Shown here piece by piece: positions 19,757-28,374 of a stretch of DNA of 64,000 nt (its first letter is position 1; every line of letters starts with the position of its first letter). Both the position numbers and the translations under genes were made by a program. Source of the DNA: Thermoplasmata archaeon (lineage in GTDB: Archaea > Thermoplasmatota > Thermoplasmata > Thermoplasmatales > Thermoplasmataceae); NCBI GenBank assembly GCA_021810045.1, contig JAJZJR010000001.1, positions 1 to 64,000 on the forward strand, written 5' to 3'. The notes under the pieces were generated by a model. That model was given only the letters and a program-made list of their open reading frames with translations, did not search any database and was not told the DNA's origin.

Positions 19757-19990
19757 ATGAAGTTTGAGCTTTCCATAAGTATGGATAAAGCAAAGTACGG
19801 AGACTTTGTAAAAGCCATTAAACCAGATATTGCTCAAACAGTAGGCAGATCAAGAACCAAAATCAAGGAAGATGAACACAATTTTTACATTTATATATCT
19901 TCCCCAGATACCGTTGCATTAAGAGCTGCTGTCGGGTCAATTACCCGGTGGTTCAAAGTAGTAAAGGATATAATGGAGGAAATAGAGTAA
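19757..19990 (+). CDS. KEOPS complex subunit Pcc1
   Basis: 77 residues from MKFELSIS, matching the small Pcc1 subunit that dimerises the KEOPS complex for t6A modification of tRNA. The terminal pattern ISSPDTVALRAAVGSITRWFKVVKDIME is typical of Pcc1, where Ala-Leu-Arg-Ala and Ser lie on the helix. It is directly followed by prefoldin beta with a 1-base overlap (TAATG), an arrangement common in archaea. I chose ATG 19757 over 19748 because the family begins at the first beta strand. Confidence 0.85.
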   Translation: MKFELSISMDKAKYGDFVKAIKPDIAQTVGRSRTKIKEDEHNFYIYISSPDTVALRAAVGSITRWFKVVKDIMEEIE

Positions 19991-20364
19991 TGGAACCTAA
20001 TCTTAGTCAGTACATTCAAAACCAGATCAGGCAGGCACAACAGATGGAAAGCCAGATTGAACAGGTGGCAAACCAGAAGTACCAGCTTGACGTGAGAATC
20101 AAGGAACTGGACAAAACAATCAAGGAACTTGAATCAGTTTCAACAGAAACCCCGGTTTACAAAAGTGTAGGGAGTATTCTTTACCAGGTGCCGGACAAGA
20201 AAAAACTCCTCGATGATCTTGCAGAGCAGAAAGAACTCAGCGAGATAAGAATTAAAACTCTGGAGAAGCAGCAGAAGACACTTGAAGAAAAATACAAGGA
20301 GCTTGAATCTGCTATTCAGCAGAAGTATGAGGAAGAGACCAAGAGAAGAGGCTCATCCAATTGA
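19990..20364 (+). CDS. pfdB: Prefoldin beta subunit
   Basis: 124 residues: two long coiled-coil helices around a central beta hairpin (ETPVYKSVGSILYQVPDKKKLLDDL), as in the beta subunit of the hexameric archaeal chaperone that hands unfolded proteins to the thermosome. Start at ATG 19990 overlaps the pcc1 stop; its own TGA overlaps the TTG start of mptA. Confidence 0.92.
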   Translation: MEPNLSQYIQNQIRQAQQMESQIEQVANQKYQLDVRIKELDKTIKELESVSTETPVYKSVGSILYQVPDKKKLLDDLAEQKELSEIRIKTLEKQQKTLEEKYKELESAIQQKYEEETKRRGSSN

Positions 20365-21251
20365 TTGATCTTATCGATGTTCAGGCAGAAAAACCCACTT
20401 ATACGATACCTGTAAGCAGGGTCGGTGTAAGGGGTATCAAATACCCAGTAAGAGTGAAGAGGGGAGACAGGGAAATAGATCTCCTTACAGAGATAGATAT
20501 TTTTGTTAATCTGCCCTCAACGAGGAAAGGTGCCGATTTCTCAAGGAAGATAGAGGCCATTAATGAGATAATACTTGCCAGAAAGGTTGTCCCGAGCATC
20601 GAGGAACTCAGTTCAGAAATCGCCAAAAAGACACTTGAAAAACTTAACTATTCAACAAACTGTGATGTTTCTATTTCAGCAGATTATCTTGTTGAAAAGA
20701 GAAGCCCGAACAATGCACCAATTATCAAAAACTACAAGATTCTTGGAGAGACACATTCGAATAATAACGGAAAGAAAACCATGGTTGGAGTTGTGGTCCA
20801 GGGAATTAATGCCTGTCCCTGTGCAATGGAAACCACCAGAGCCCTCATTTCCAAGGATTTTCCGGGGAATGATGAATTACTTTCAAAGATACCGACCATA
20901 TCACATAACCAGAGAAATCTGGTAACATTGAAGATAGGTGTACCCACCGGAAAATCTGTGGAAGCTGACGAGCTTATAGAACTGGCAGAAAAAGTACTGG
21001 GTGGTTCACTTTATTCGCTTCTCAAGAGAATAGATGAGGGAAACCTTGTTTACAATGCACACAAGAATCCAAAATTTGTCGAGGATATCGTTAGAGAAAT
21101 AGCGATTCTTGCACTTGAAAAATACTCTGATTTCCCGGATGATACAAAACTTTACATTGAGTCAAGGAGTGAAGAGAGCATCCATCCTCATGACGCATTT
21201 GCTGCTATTGACACAGATTTTGGAGAAATAAGGAGATCGCTCAAAGCTTGA
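20361..21251 (+). CDS. mptA: GTP cyclohydrolase (MptA/FolE2 family)
   Basis: 296 residues of the COG1469 GTP cyclohydrolase type, first step toward (methano)pterin or folate. The metal/active-site Cys-containing GINACPCAMETTRALI and the opening PVSRVGVRGIKYPV are characteristic. Start codon is TTG inside TTGA, which overlaps the prefoldin stop, implying coupled translation. The pab genes at 56.6-59.6 kb would supply the p-aminobenzoate half of the same cofactor. Its end overlaps the convergent MBL gene by 11 bp. Confidence 0.92.
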   Translation: MIDLIDVQAEKPTYTIPVSRVGVRGIKYPVRVKRGDREIDLLTEIDIFVNLPSTRKGADFSRKIEAINEIILARKVVPSIEELSSEIAKKTLEKLNYSTNCDVSISADYLVEKRSPNNAPIIKNYKILGETHSNNNGKKTMVGVVVQGINACPCAMETTRALISKDFPGNDELLSKIPTISHNQRNLVTLKIGVPTGKSVEADELIELAEKVLGGSLYSLLKRIDEGNLVYNAHKNPKFVEDIVREIAILALEKYSDFPDDTKLYIESRSEESIHPHDAFAAIDTDFGEIRRSLKA

Positions 21252-21873
21252 GCGGTTCCCCGTGTCCGGGCAATATTGTCACACCAGACATTGCCATGAT
21301 TTTCTTTTTCGATTCTTCAGCCTTTTCCAAATCCAGAGAAAACTGCCTGTTAACACTGGCTTCAGAATTTTTAACGTTCACTGCATCTCCAACGAAAAGC
21401 ATTTTTTCAGGCTCAAACAAGTAAGATGTGCTCCCCGGAGTGTGACCCGGGGTTTCAATCACGGTCATCCAATCGGATGAAAACTCTTCTGCCGGCAATA
21501 CGCCTGAAACCGGATCAGTTTTTCCCATTATGGATACGAATTTGGAAAGCAGGCCTTTTGGCTGGACAGGTTTGCTCTTTCCCTCTATGACGGGTATCTC
21601 AACATTTGGTGCATATATCTCTGGTGAGAATTTTTCATGAAGCTGTGCCAGACCACCCACATGGTCAAGATGATAATGTGTGATCAGAATAATATCCGGT
21701 TTTTTTCCGATTTCGTCGTAATAACTTATGATTCTTTTTGCAGATGATTTCATCCCGGAATCTATAAGAATTATCTGGCCATCGTATTCCACAGAGTATG
21801 TGTTAACCATATTGCTGTCAATCCTTGTGACAGATTGTGATACTTTCATGCCTATCAGAAAGGAAACGAACAT
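21241..21873 (-). CDS. MBL-fold metallohydrolase
   Basis: About 210 residues (or 202 from the inner Met of MKVSQSVTRID). The binuclear metal motif THYHLDH, the later ETPGHTPGS, the bridging Asp in FVGDAV and the terminal LPGHGEP place it in the glyoxalase-II-like metallo-beta-lactamase group. Substrate unknown. Confidence 0.87.
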   Translation of the reverse strand: MFVSFLIGMKVSQSVTRIDSNMVNTYSVEYDGQIILIDSGMKSSAKRIISYYDEIGKKPDIILITHYHLDHVGGLAQLHEKFSPEIYAPNVEIPVIEGKSKPVQPKGLLSKFVSIMGKTDPVSGVLPAEEFSSDWMTVIETPGHTPGSTSYLFEPEKMLFVGDAVNVKNSEASVNRQFSLDLEKAEESKKKIMAMSGVTILPGHGEPLKL

Positions 21874-21903
21874 GAAAGTTTATAGGTTTTTATTTGCAGG
21901 AAA

Positions 21904-22335
21904 TTAGATCTGTCCTTCAATAAGTTCGTAGAGCTTCTGTCTCACTTCGGAACTGCTCTGGAATCTTTTGCCATCATATTTTGAAATTCTGACAACTTTT
22001 GTGCTCAGACCAAGTTCCCGGCACTTTTCCTCGATCTTATCTGCATCAAAATTCTGGTCATATCCAAGTGTAATGATATCCGGTTTGTTATCCAGCACTG
22101 TCTTGAAAATATCGCCTTCATGGCCGAGAATTGCTCTGTCTACAGGCTTTAGCTCGTTCACCATCTTCAGCCTTGAATTTTCGTCGAATAGAGGTTTCTT
22201 GCCGTTTCTGTGGGCAGTACTGTCTCTTGCTACAACAACCAGGAGTTCGTCTCCAAGTTTTTTGGATTCACTAAGATAATGAACATGTCCCGGGTGGAGT
22301 ATATCAAAAACGCCTGTTGCCATAATGCGAATCAT
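21904..22335 (-). CDS. ribL: FAD synthase RibL (archaeal type)
   Basis: 143 residues, the size of archaeal RibL, a nucleotidyltransferase making FAD from FMN and ATP or CTP. GVFDILHPGHVHYL contains the HxGH motif and SSSEVRQKL the C-terminal phosphate loop. Distinguished from glycerol-3-phosphate cytidylyltransferase by the KPLFDENSRL and TLGYDQNF sequences. Single gene, 30 bp downstream-facing gap to the MBL gene. Confidence 0.9.
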   Translation of the reverse strand: MIRIMATGVFDILHPGHVHYLSESKKLGDELLVVVARDSTAHRNGKKPLFDENSRLKMVNELKPVDRAILGHEGDIFKTVLDNKPDIITLGYDQNFDADKIEEKCRELGLSTKVVRISKYDGKRFQSSSEVRQKLYELIEGQI

Positions 22336-22487
22336 ATTTGGCTCTTCAGTTTATGTCAGGTAGTTGTATAAATGTTACTCATAACTATTAGAAATTACAG
22401 GTAATAGTGTATTTTGAAACCTCCCGGAGTTTTTATCTTTTGGTCTCACAATACTAAAAAATTAATATTTCATGATAAATACACAGT

Positions 22488-22940
22488 TTGTTGATTTTCA
22501 GACAATTCAAACCGGAAGATCTTGATTCCATTGTATTACTTGAGAAGAGGGCTTTTCCGGTTGGCCCATACACCAGATCAATGCTTAAGAAGGTCTTCAG
22601 TGCTAGAGATTCCTTCAATTTTGTTGCTGAGGAAAGTGGAATAATCAGGGGATATACAGTTGCCCTTCCTCTTGATGAAAAATCCGCTGATGTTGAGAGT
22701 ATTGCAGTCGACCCTGATCTTCACAGAGGTGGCCTTGGAACATTATTACTTGGGAAGATTGAGAACGCAATGAGGGAACGGTCGTTCCAGTATTCAGTTC
22801 TGGAAGTCAGAGACAAGAATGATGAAGCAATAAACTTCTACAAAAAACATGGATATGTGGCAATTACGCATATGCCCACATACTACACAGAAATATTCAG
22901 AGGATCAAGGGGGGCATACAGAATGGTCAAGAAACTGTAG
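22488..22940 (+). CDS. GNAT N-acetyltransferase, RimI-like
   Basis: 150 residues. The acetyl-CoA loop appears as DLHRGGLGTLLLGKIE and the C-terminal part as NFYKKHGYVAI, as in RimI N-terminal protein acetyltransferases. No ATG is available in frame before the conserved start; TTG 22488 (or 22491) is the best initiator, following AT-rich promoter DNA. Its stop codon touches the left edge of the dispersed repeat copy 1. Confidence 0.83.
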   Translation: MLIFRQFKPEDLDSIVLLEKRAFPVGPYTRSMLKKVFSARDSFNFVAEESGIIRGYTVALPLDEKSADVESIAVDPDLHRGGLGTLLLGKIENAMRERSFQYSVLEVRDKNDEAINFYKKHGYVAITHMPTYYTEIFRGSRGAYRMVKKL

Positions 22941-23136
22941 TTTAACCAAATAGGGCTGGGAATCCCCTTCTGAAAGGGGGGTGAGAGCGAAATCTATTTG
23001 CTGCAATGCACTCTGCCAACCAGCAGACAGAATGCAAGTGGGTCGGATCACATGTGACTCCATGCATGCCTGTGGAGGTTCCGCTGGTAACCGTAGAAGC
23101 AGGAAGCTCCCTGCGAAAGCGGTGGAGGAGGTTACA
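22939..23136. repeat. Dispersed repeat copy 1 (IS200/IS605-like end or structured RNA)
   Basis: This stretch is closely similar to 59867-60144. It begins with a shared gtttaac, carries a hairpin ccccttctgaaagggg (22964-22979), then about 100 nearly identical bases with further small hairpins (ctgc/gcag and gcagg/cctgc). Terminal hairpins followed by a conserved structured block are typical of IS200/IS605 element ends, where the tnpB 3' end and its guide RNA overlap, but no transposase core is present. It lacks 68 bp found in copy 2, exactly between 10-bp direct repeats. Its right edge reaches into the HD-hydrolase stop codon. Orientation is uncertain. Confidence 0.6.
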
Positions 23137-24295
23137 CATTTACCTTTTCAACAGTTTTCCTGACCTCTTCAAGGGACCAGGCTGGTGCGGAAATAATTAT
23201 TGTTTTGTTTTCCAGGGTTTCACGCAATGCCCTGACAAGAGGTGATACCTCTGTAATATTCATGATTCCATTTGGTGTAAGCACACTGAGATCAGACTTG
23301 ATTCTTCCGGGCCCAGAGAAGTCGAGTGGAGGGATAACATCTATTATGTAATCATACTGTCCCAGCCTGTTGTTTGTCTGGAGTGCTTCCTTGATTCTTT
23401 CCCAAAGATCCGGACTGTAAGGCAATTTGAAAATTGGTTTGAAAAGTTCCCTCTTAAGTAAGGACTGGGCAATTCTGTTATCCCTTAATCCTTTGAGAAT
23501 GTGGAATAGATCATTGTCATCCATCTTGAAAGGGTTCTGGAATAAATCTCTGTTCTCATTTATTACATAACCTGTCATGATTTGGGCGATCCTCGAGGTC
23601 TTGTGAAAATAAACTGTCCCATACATGAGAATTCGTGCAATCAAAACGGATTCCATTGTTCCGAGCCCTTTTTCCTCCACCATTATGTCGTTATTGTGCA
23701 CAAGGGCGACATTGAGAATACGCCTGTGATCAACATTTCCAATCTGTACTCCACAATAAAGTGAATCCCGGCGCATGTAATCCAGTTCATCCACATCCAT
23801 GGGGCCACTTATAAGTCTTGACAGGACACGCTGATCTGTCCTCCTGTTCAAGAGCACGGAAACAACATCTGATGGCTTTATTCCTATTGATTCGAGAATT
23901 CCGGGCAAGCTGCTGTCAGAAAAAAGACCTTTTCCCTCAATCATTGCAAGTCCGGCCTGGAGATGATCCAAACCAGTCATCTCGTCAAATATACCTTCAT
24001 TGCTGTGACTTAGTGGCGGGTGTCCAATGTCATGAAGCAGAGCTGCAACCATCACCAGTTCTTTCTCCTCCAGATCCAGAGCTTCCGAGAATAGACTGGC
24101 AAGATGCATTGTTCCCAGTGAATGTTCAAATCTGCTGTGATTGGCCCCTGGAAAAACAAGATTGCACAAACCAAGCGCCCTGATGTAACGGAGTCTTTGA
24201 AATTCTGATGAATCTATGATCTTCTGGATATCTCCAGATATTTTAACAGGGCCGTTAACAGGGTCCTGAATAATCTTGTACTCCCTGGTTTTCAT
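23132..24295 (-). CDS. HD superfamily phosphohydrolase (SAMHD1/dGTPase-like)
   Basis: 387 residues. The metal site is laid out as in the dGTPase/SAMHD1 group: HSRFEHSLGTMHLA, then LLHDIGHPPLSHSNE, and a later DVDELDYMRRDS. The likely reaction is hydrolysis of nucleoside triphosphates or another phosphoester; substrate not determinable. The last codons lie beside the dispersed repeat, so the C-terminus could have been altered by that insertion. The gene starts 30 bp downstream of the SRP RNA 3' end on the same strand. Confidence 0.85.
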   Translation of the reverse strand: MKTREYKIIQDPVNGPVKISGDIQKIIDSSEFQRLRYIRALGLCNLVFPGANHSRFEHSLGTMHLASLFSEALDLEEKELVMVAALLHDIGHPPLSHSNEGIFDEMTGLDHLQAGLAMIEGKGLFSDSSLPGILESIGIKPSDVVSVLLNRRTDQRVLSRLISGPMDVDELDYMRRDSLYCGVQIGNVDHRRILNVALVHNNDIMVEEKGLGTMESVLIARILMYGTVYFHKTSRIAQIMTGYVINENRDLFQNPFKMDDNDLFHILKGLRDNRIAQSLLKRELFKPIFKLPYSPDLWERIKEALQTNNRLGQYDYIIDVIPPLDFSGPGRIKSDLSVLTPNGIMNITEVSPLVRALRETLENKTIIISAPAWSLEEVRKTVEKVNV

Positions 24296-24324
24296 GCTTC
24301 GGCCACCAAAGTGTGATTTTAAGT

Positions 24325-24627
24325 GCCGGACACACCTGTCTCGGGCCAGATGTCCTGCCAGGTGCCCCCTGCTTCATCTCTATCCCGCACCCCTTCGGCA
24401 TCAAGAGTCCAGGACACCGGTGCTCCCTTCCGGTCCTGACGGATTCTCCTGGTAAATTATGAGATCAGGTTCCTTCGATCCTGACCTCATAAACCTTCGA
24501 TCTGAAGGGACAGAACGTCACTGACTCCACAGGGCCTGACAGAAGTCTGGTTGACCTCGACAAGCCGTCACCCCCGCATATAGACTTCGGGTCACAGAGA
24601 GAGCCTAACTCCCCGGCCAAGTCCGGC
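24325..24627 (-). ncRNA. Signal recognition particle (7S) RNA
   Basis: About 303 nt of GC-rich, non-coding minus-strand sequence. The ends pair (GCCGGAC with GTCCGGC). The 5' part has the Alu-domain sequence CTGTGACCCGAAGTC; the 3' part has the helix 8 GGAA tetraloop CAGGACCGGAAGGGAGCA (around 24421-24440) opposite the asymmetric loop. A TATA-like ttttataac lies about 25 nt upstream of 24627. Size and order of elements match archaeal SRP RNA. Exact ends are estimated from the terminal helix. Confidence 0.88.
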
Positions 24628-24702
24628 TTCTTGAGATAGGTATCTTGTTATAAAAGATTTTCAAGGATAATTTTAAAAATTTATTGATTAGGGAAAAAAT
24701 AC

Positions 24703-25674
24703 ATGTTCCCTTTAAATGTAAAGTTATATTCCTCAGCATCTGTGTCTATGGATCCTGAAACCTCTGATATTTTTCATTCCCTGCTACCTGACCTGAAAAT
24801 TGAAAAAGTTGATTATATCCCGGTAGGCTGGAATAGCAAGGTGTACATTGTGAACGATACTTTCACCGTAAAGATACCTAAAACCATGGAAGCTGAGATG
24901 GGAATAGAAAAGGAGATAGAAATATCAGAAGCTATCAGGAACAGCCTGCCCGTAAATGTTCCCCTTTATGTCTCTTCAACCAGTGTAAATGGAACCAGAG
25001 CATTTGCGTACAAATACATAAGGGGTGCGATGATGACAACAAGGCCTTTAGGAGGTGGGGTAAAAAGATTTGACCCCACAACAGTAAATGAGAGTGATAA
25101 ATATCATTCAATACAGAAACAGCTTGCAGAAATTCTGTCAGTGATTCATGGGCTGGAACTGGATAAGACAAGGGAAATTATCTATCGATACAATCATAAG
25201 ACATGGGCCACTACATATGCAGAACTTGGTGAGAAATTCAGAAGTATTCTAGATGAGGTATTCCATGGTGATGCCTTGATTTCTGCCAGGACAATTCTGA
25301 GAGATATAATTGAAAAAATTACACATTTCAGTTTTCAGGAAAAATTCATACATGGTGATTTTGGGGGCTGGAACATTATATACGATGAAGAACATTTTCA
25401 GATAAAGGGCATTCTTGATTGGGCAGACAGCAATATTGGGGACCCGGCAATTGATTTTGCGGAACTGATTTACGATTATGGAGAGAAATATGCATTTGAA
25501 GTATTCCAACTGTACAATAACATCAGTGATTCCCAATTGATGAGGCGTGCCAGCGTCTATCTGAGACTCGAGGGTTTCAGAGATATCCTTTATGGAGTTA
25601 CAACAGGTTCTTCAGAATTTTTGGAAAAGGGAAGAAAAAATATAGAAAAAATGGTAAGTGAATTTAACCACTGA
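24703..25674 (+). CDS. Aminoglycoside phosphotransferase (APH) family kinase-like protein
   Basis: 323 residues. The catalytic loop FIHGDFGGWNII and the metal-binding ILDWADSNIGDPAIDFAEL are clear, and VKIPKTMEAE holds the N-lobe lysine. This family phosphorylates small hydroxyl metabolites (choline, homoserine, sugars, antibiotics); the substrate here is unknown. A start at MDPETSDI (24748) is possible. Promoter TATA-like ttttaaaaatt lies 20-30 nt upstream of ATG 24703. Confidence 0.82.
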   Translation: MFPLNVKLYSSASVSMDPETSDIFHSLLPDLKIEKVDYIPVGWNSKVYIVNDTFTVKIPKTMEAEMGIEKEIEISEAIRNSLPVNVPLYVSSTSVNGTRAFAYKYIRGAMMTTRPLGGGVKRFDPTTVNESDKYHSIQKQLAEILSVIHGLELDKTREIIYRYNHKTWATTYAELGEKFRSILDEVFHGDALISARTILRDIIEKITHFSFQEKFIHGDFGGWNIIYDEEHFQIKGILDWADSNIGDPAIDFAELIYDYGEKYAFEVFQLYNNISDSQLMRRASVYLRLEGFRDILYGVTTGSSEFLEKGRKNIEKMVSEFNH

Positions 25675-25684
25675 AAGACAGAAA

Positions 25685-26932
25685 TTATGCTTTCTTGAGC
25701 TGATAATCCAGATCCAGATTCTTTGTCTCAACACCAGCCAGGAACCATATAGCGGCTCCAATCAGTCCAATACCCCAAAGAGCAACGTTTGTAAGTATCT
25801 GCTGATACAGAGTGAAATTGGCAAACAGATAGATTGTAAGCGGATAGGCAACCATTGGGATCACCCTTACCAGTCCTATTGCCTTCCCCCTGTTCTTTGT
25901 GGTAAACAGTTCTGGTTCAAGAGTTGTTCTTGATGCCCACGCAAACTCGCTGAATGCCATGTTTATGAATAGCAATGGAATAAAAACAAAGAGATTCTTG
26001 AGATCATTTACTGCCAGCAGGATAATCAGGACTGTTATGAAGCCACCCAAATATGCAAACATGGAGTAATTCTTCCTACCACGGGAAATCAGCCTGGCTG
26101 CAATAGGGCCGGCAATTGATGCACCGAGCAGTCCGAAAAATACAAGATAACTGACAATCACTCCAGTAAATTCGTAATATGGAATGATGTAAGCCATGAG
26201 TCCGAATGTCAGATATTGGGACAGGCCAAGGAAACCAAGAACCAAAAAGCTGATTGCAGGACTTACTTTTCTGCTTGGCATTTCACCATGGAAATCTGTC
26301 TCCAGACCAAGTGTCTCTGCTTCATTTTCAGCCTCTTTCTTCCTGCCTCTTGAATCAAGCCACCGGTAAGATTCAGGCATACTCATCCTGGCATATACTA
26401 TTATACCAATAAGAAAGAGTGAGGGGATGAATATGGCAAGTCTCTGGACAAGGATACTTGCATTACTTACTGAAACTAAGATCAGGAGACCCGCGATAAA
26501 GGCACCGCCAATATTGCTGAAATTCATTCCGTTTGTAATGAGCGAACTCATCTTCCTTCTTGGAGTATCTTCAGCCAGAAGAGCTATTGTCGGTATCTCC
26601 TCACCAGCGATTCCGAATTCTGAAAGCGCAATTCCAACCAGCAGGGATAAAATGCTGTATGAAAAGGATATTATGACAATTCCGATGATATAAATGGCCA
26701 TGGTCATAATGAATACCCGCTTTCTTCCAATAAAATCGGAAACGAATCCCATTGAAAAATTTCCTAAAAGAGCCAGTATTGGACCTGTAAGAACAAGAAG
26801 AACCACATAAGGGCCCGTAGCATTGGCAGCAAATGGCCAGGATTGGGAAAGTGGAGCGATGGATGCAAGAATTCCCCAAAGAAACATTCCGCTGAAAGTG
26901 GATGATATGAGTGCAGTTTTTGATGCCCTCAT
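25685..26932 (-). CDS. MFS transporter under TPP riboswitch (probable thiamine or precursor uptake)
   Basis: 415 residues, about twelve helices, with DFIGRKRVFIMTMAIYIIG as the MFS loop 2-3 motif and a sugar-transporter-like RGRKKEAENEAE central loop. A thiamine pyrophosphate riboswitch sits just upstream on the same strand (27016-27103), so the likely cargo is thiamine or a pyrimidine/thiazole precursor. From memory, comparative studies predicted thiamine transporters behind THI elements in Thermoplasma; this protein would be of that kind. Convergent with the APH gene, 10 bp apart. Confidence 0.82.
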   Translation of the reverse strand: MRASKTALISSTFSGMFLWGILASIAPLSQSWPFAANATGPYVVLLVLTGPILALLGNFSMGFVSDFIGRKRVFIMTMAIYIIGIVIISFSYSILSLLVGIALSEFGIAGEEIPTIALLAEDTPRRKMSSLITNGMNFSNIGGAFIAGLLILVSVSNASILVQRLAIFIPSLFLIGIIVYARMSMPESYRWLDSRGRKKEAENEAETLGLETDFHGEMPSRKVSPAISFLVLGFLGLSQYLTFGLMAYIIPYYEFTGVIVSYLVFFGLLGASIAGPIAARLISRGRKNYSMFAYLGGFITVLIILLAVNDLKNLFVFIPLLFINMAFSEFAWASRTTLEPELFTTKNRGKAIGLVRVIPMVAYPLTIYLFANFTLYQQILTNVALWGIGLIGAAIWFLAGVETKNLDLDYQLKKA

Positions 26933-27015
26933 GATACGGCACTCCCACTGAAATTCACACTAATACTCAATAACCAGACAGTTCGCTCTAATTTGCATGA
27001 AGAATGTGTTCTCAT

Positions 27016-27103
27016 TTCTTCCCTCCGCCAGCATTACCTGGATCAGGTTCCAAGGGTCGACTCGCTAAGAGTCCTCTCAGCCTTTTGGGCTCCCCGAACT
27101 TGT
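27016..27103 (-). promoter_or_regulatory. TPP (THI-element) riboswitch
   Basis: On the minus strand the sequence carries the aptamer consensus in order: GGGGAGCCC, GGCTGAGA, then GACCCTTGGAACCTGATC, GGTAATGCTGGCGGAGGGAA. The pyrimidine-sensing GCTGAGA and pyrophosphate-sensing CCTGATC...GGTAATG loops are intact. It ends about 80 nt before the MFS start codon. Mechanism (translation or transcription) is not visible; a downstream repressor stem would need folding. Confidence 0.93.
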
Positions 27104-27186
27104 ATTCGTGTATTTCTCATCAATAATTAAATTTTTTTAATTGAGACAGAAAGTTTCTGTTCATATAGGCTGGCAAGTTTAATATA

Positions 27187-27222
27187 GTGAAGTCAACTTC
27201 ACTTTATTGAAGTCAACTTCAC
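27187..27222. promoter_or_regulatory. Tandem palindromic operator before ABC importer
   Basis: Two copies of gtgaagtcaacttcac occur 20 bp apart (27187-27202, and 27207-27222 with its first base changed to t). Each has 7-bp inverted arms around a 2-bp centre. They begin right after the TATA-like tttaatata (27178-27186) and precede the ABC importer start. This placement and the nature of the operon suggest a metal-dependent repressor of the DtxR/IdeR type, but another regulator is possible. Confidence 0.7.
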
Positions 27223-27270
27223 ATCAGGTCTCTACCAATACGACCTGGTCAAGGGAAGGTGGATAAAATA

Positions 27271-28374
27271 ATGAAACGGAATATTCAGATAATCTCAGTT
27301 ATTGTTATCGTTATCATAGTAGGAGGCTCTGCATTTGGTATTGAGCACTACCTGAATAACAGCAATGCGTCAAACAGCAGCAAGAGTACTGCTGATACTT
27401 TGACTCCCGTATATAATGTAAATGTAACGGAAGCCAATGGTACAGTGGAATCATTCAATCTTTCAAATGTGGGAGGATATGCATACATTCCGTCCCCACA
27501 GAATGGCACATGGGATCTAAACCACACACTTTCACGGATTGTAACACTGATACCTTCAGTTACTGCTACGTTGTATGCATTGCATTCATACAACGACGTC
27601 ATTGGAGTAGATCAGTATTCTGTGTACCCTGCTCCCACAAAGAATGTTACAGTCTTTAATTTTGAAATCGGCAGCATACCGCTGGAATCAATTACAAACC
27701 TTACACCCGGTGTTGTTGTGGACACTTCTGGAACATTCTCAACACAGCAGCTGAACCAACTTGTCAATGTTCTTCACATACCGTATCTCGTAATCGATCC
27801 TGGCACCATATCCCAGATAGAAAACCAGACAACTTTGCTTGGATACCTGACAGGAACTTCCAATAATGCCAACATTATTAACAGCTGGATGAACTACAAT
27901 ATACAGAATCTCTCAAATGATCTCAGCAATATTTCATCAAGCTCAGAATATTCTGTATTTTATTACCTTTATCCGGCATCAGACGGCATTTATACGGCAG
28001 GCCCCGGCACCTTCATAAACCAGGAATTAAAGGATGCACACCTGAATAACATTGTCAATGTCACAGGATATCCTGTTGTGAGTGCCGCCACGGTTGCCAA
28101 TGCCAATCCAGACTATGTTCTTCTGGATCAGTATACAAACGAGACCACACTTAACCAGACAATTCAGGGTCTTCCTGCAGAGAAACAGAACCACATTGTT
28201 CAGATTGCAAATGATGATTTCTTCTCAGAGCCAAATTTCAGGATTGTATATTCTATGTACTGGCTCGCAGAACAATTTTACCCGCACAATGTCAACTTAT
28301 CCGACGTATATAGTTTCAATAAGTACACCGGATTAAACCTGTCTCAACAACCAGGTGTGGGAGTGAATTCCTAA
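27271..28374 (+). CDS. ABC importer periplasmic-type binding protein (BtuF/FhuD class)
   Basis: About 367 residues. Hydrophobic N-terminal helix (IQIISVIVIVIIVGGSAFGI) then an Asn/Ser linker, i.e. a membrane-tethered receptor. The core has RIVTLIPSVTATLYALHSYNDVIGVDQY, the class III binding-protein opening for ferric siderophores, haem or cobalamin. I start at ATG 27271, which has ggtgg about 8 nt upstream; the GTG at 27259 would put the ribosome site inside the gene. First gene of a three-gene importer operon. Confidence 0.88.
   Translation: MKRNIQIISVIVIVIIVGGSAFGIEHYLNNSNASNSSKSTADTLTPVYNVNVTEANGTVESFNLSNVGGYAYIPSPQNGTWDLNHTLSRIVTLIPSVTATLYALHSYNDVIGVDQYSVYPAPTKNVTVFNFEIGSIPLESITNLTPGVVVDTSGTFSTQQLNQLVNVLHIPYLVIDPGTISQIENQTTLLGYLTGTSNNANIINSWMNYNIQNLSNDLSNISSSSEYSVFYYLYPASDGIYTAGPGTFINQELKDAHLNNIVNVTGYPVVSAATVANANPDYVLLDQYTNETTLNQTIQGLPAEKQNHIVQIANDDFFSEPNFRIVYSMYWLAEQFYPHNVNLSDVYSFNKYTGLNLSQQPGVGVNS

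Noticed and set aside
22942-23139. Short frames on both strands within the dispersed repeat
   Set aside because: They do not match each other between copies because of the 68-bp indel, and the conserved feature is hairpin structure, so they are not counted as genes.
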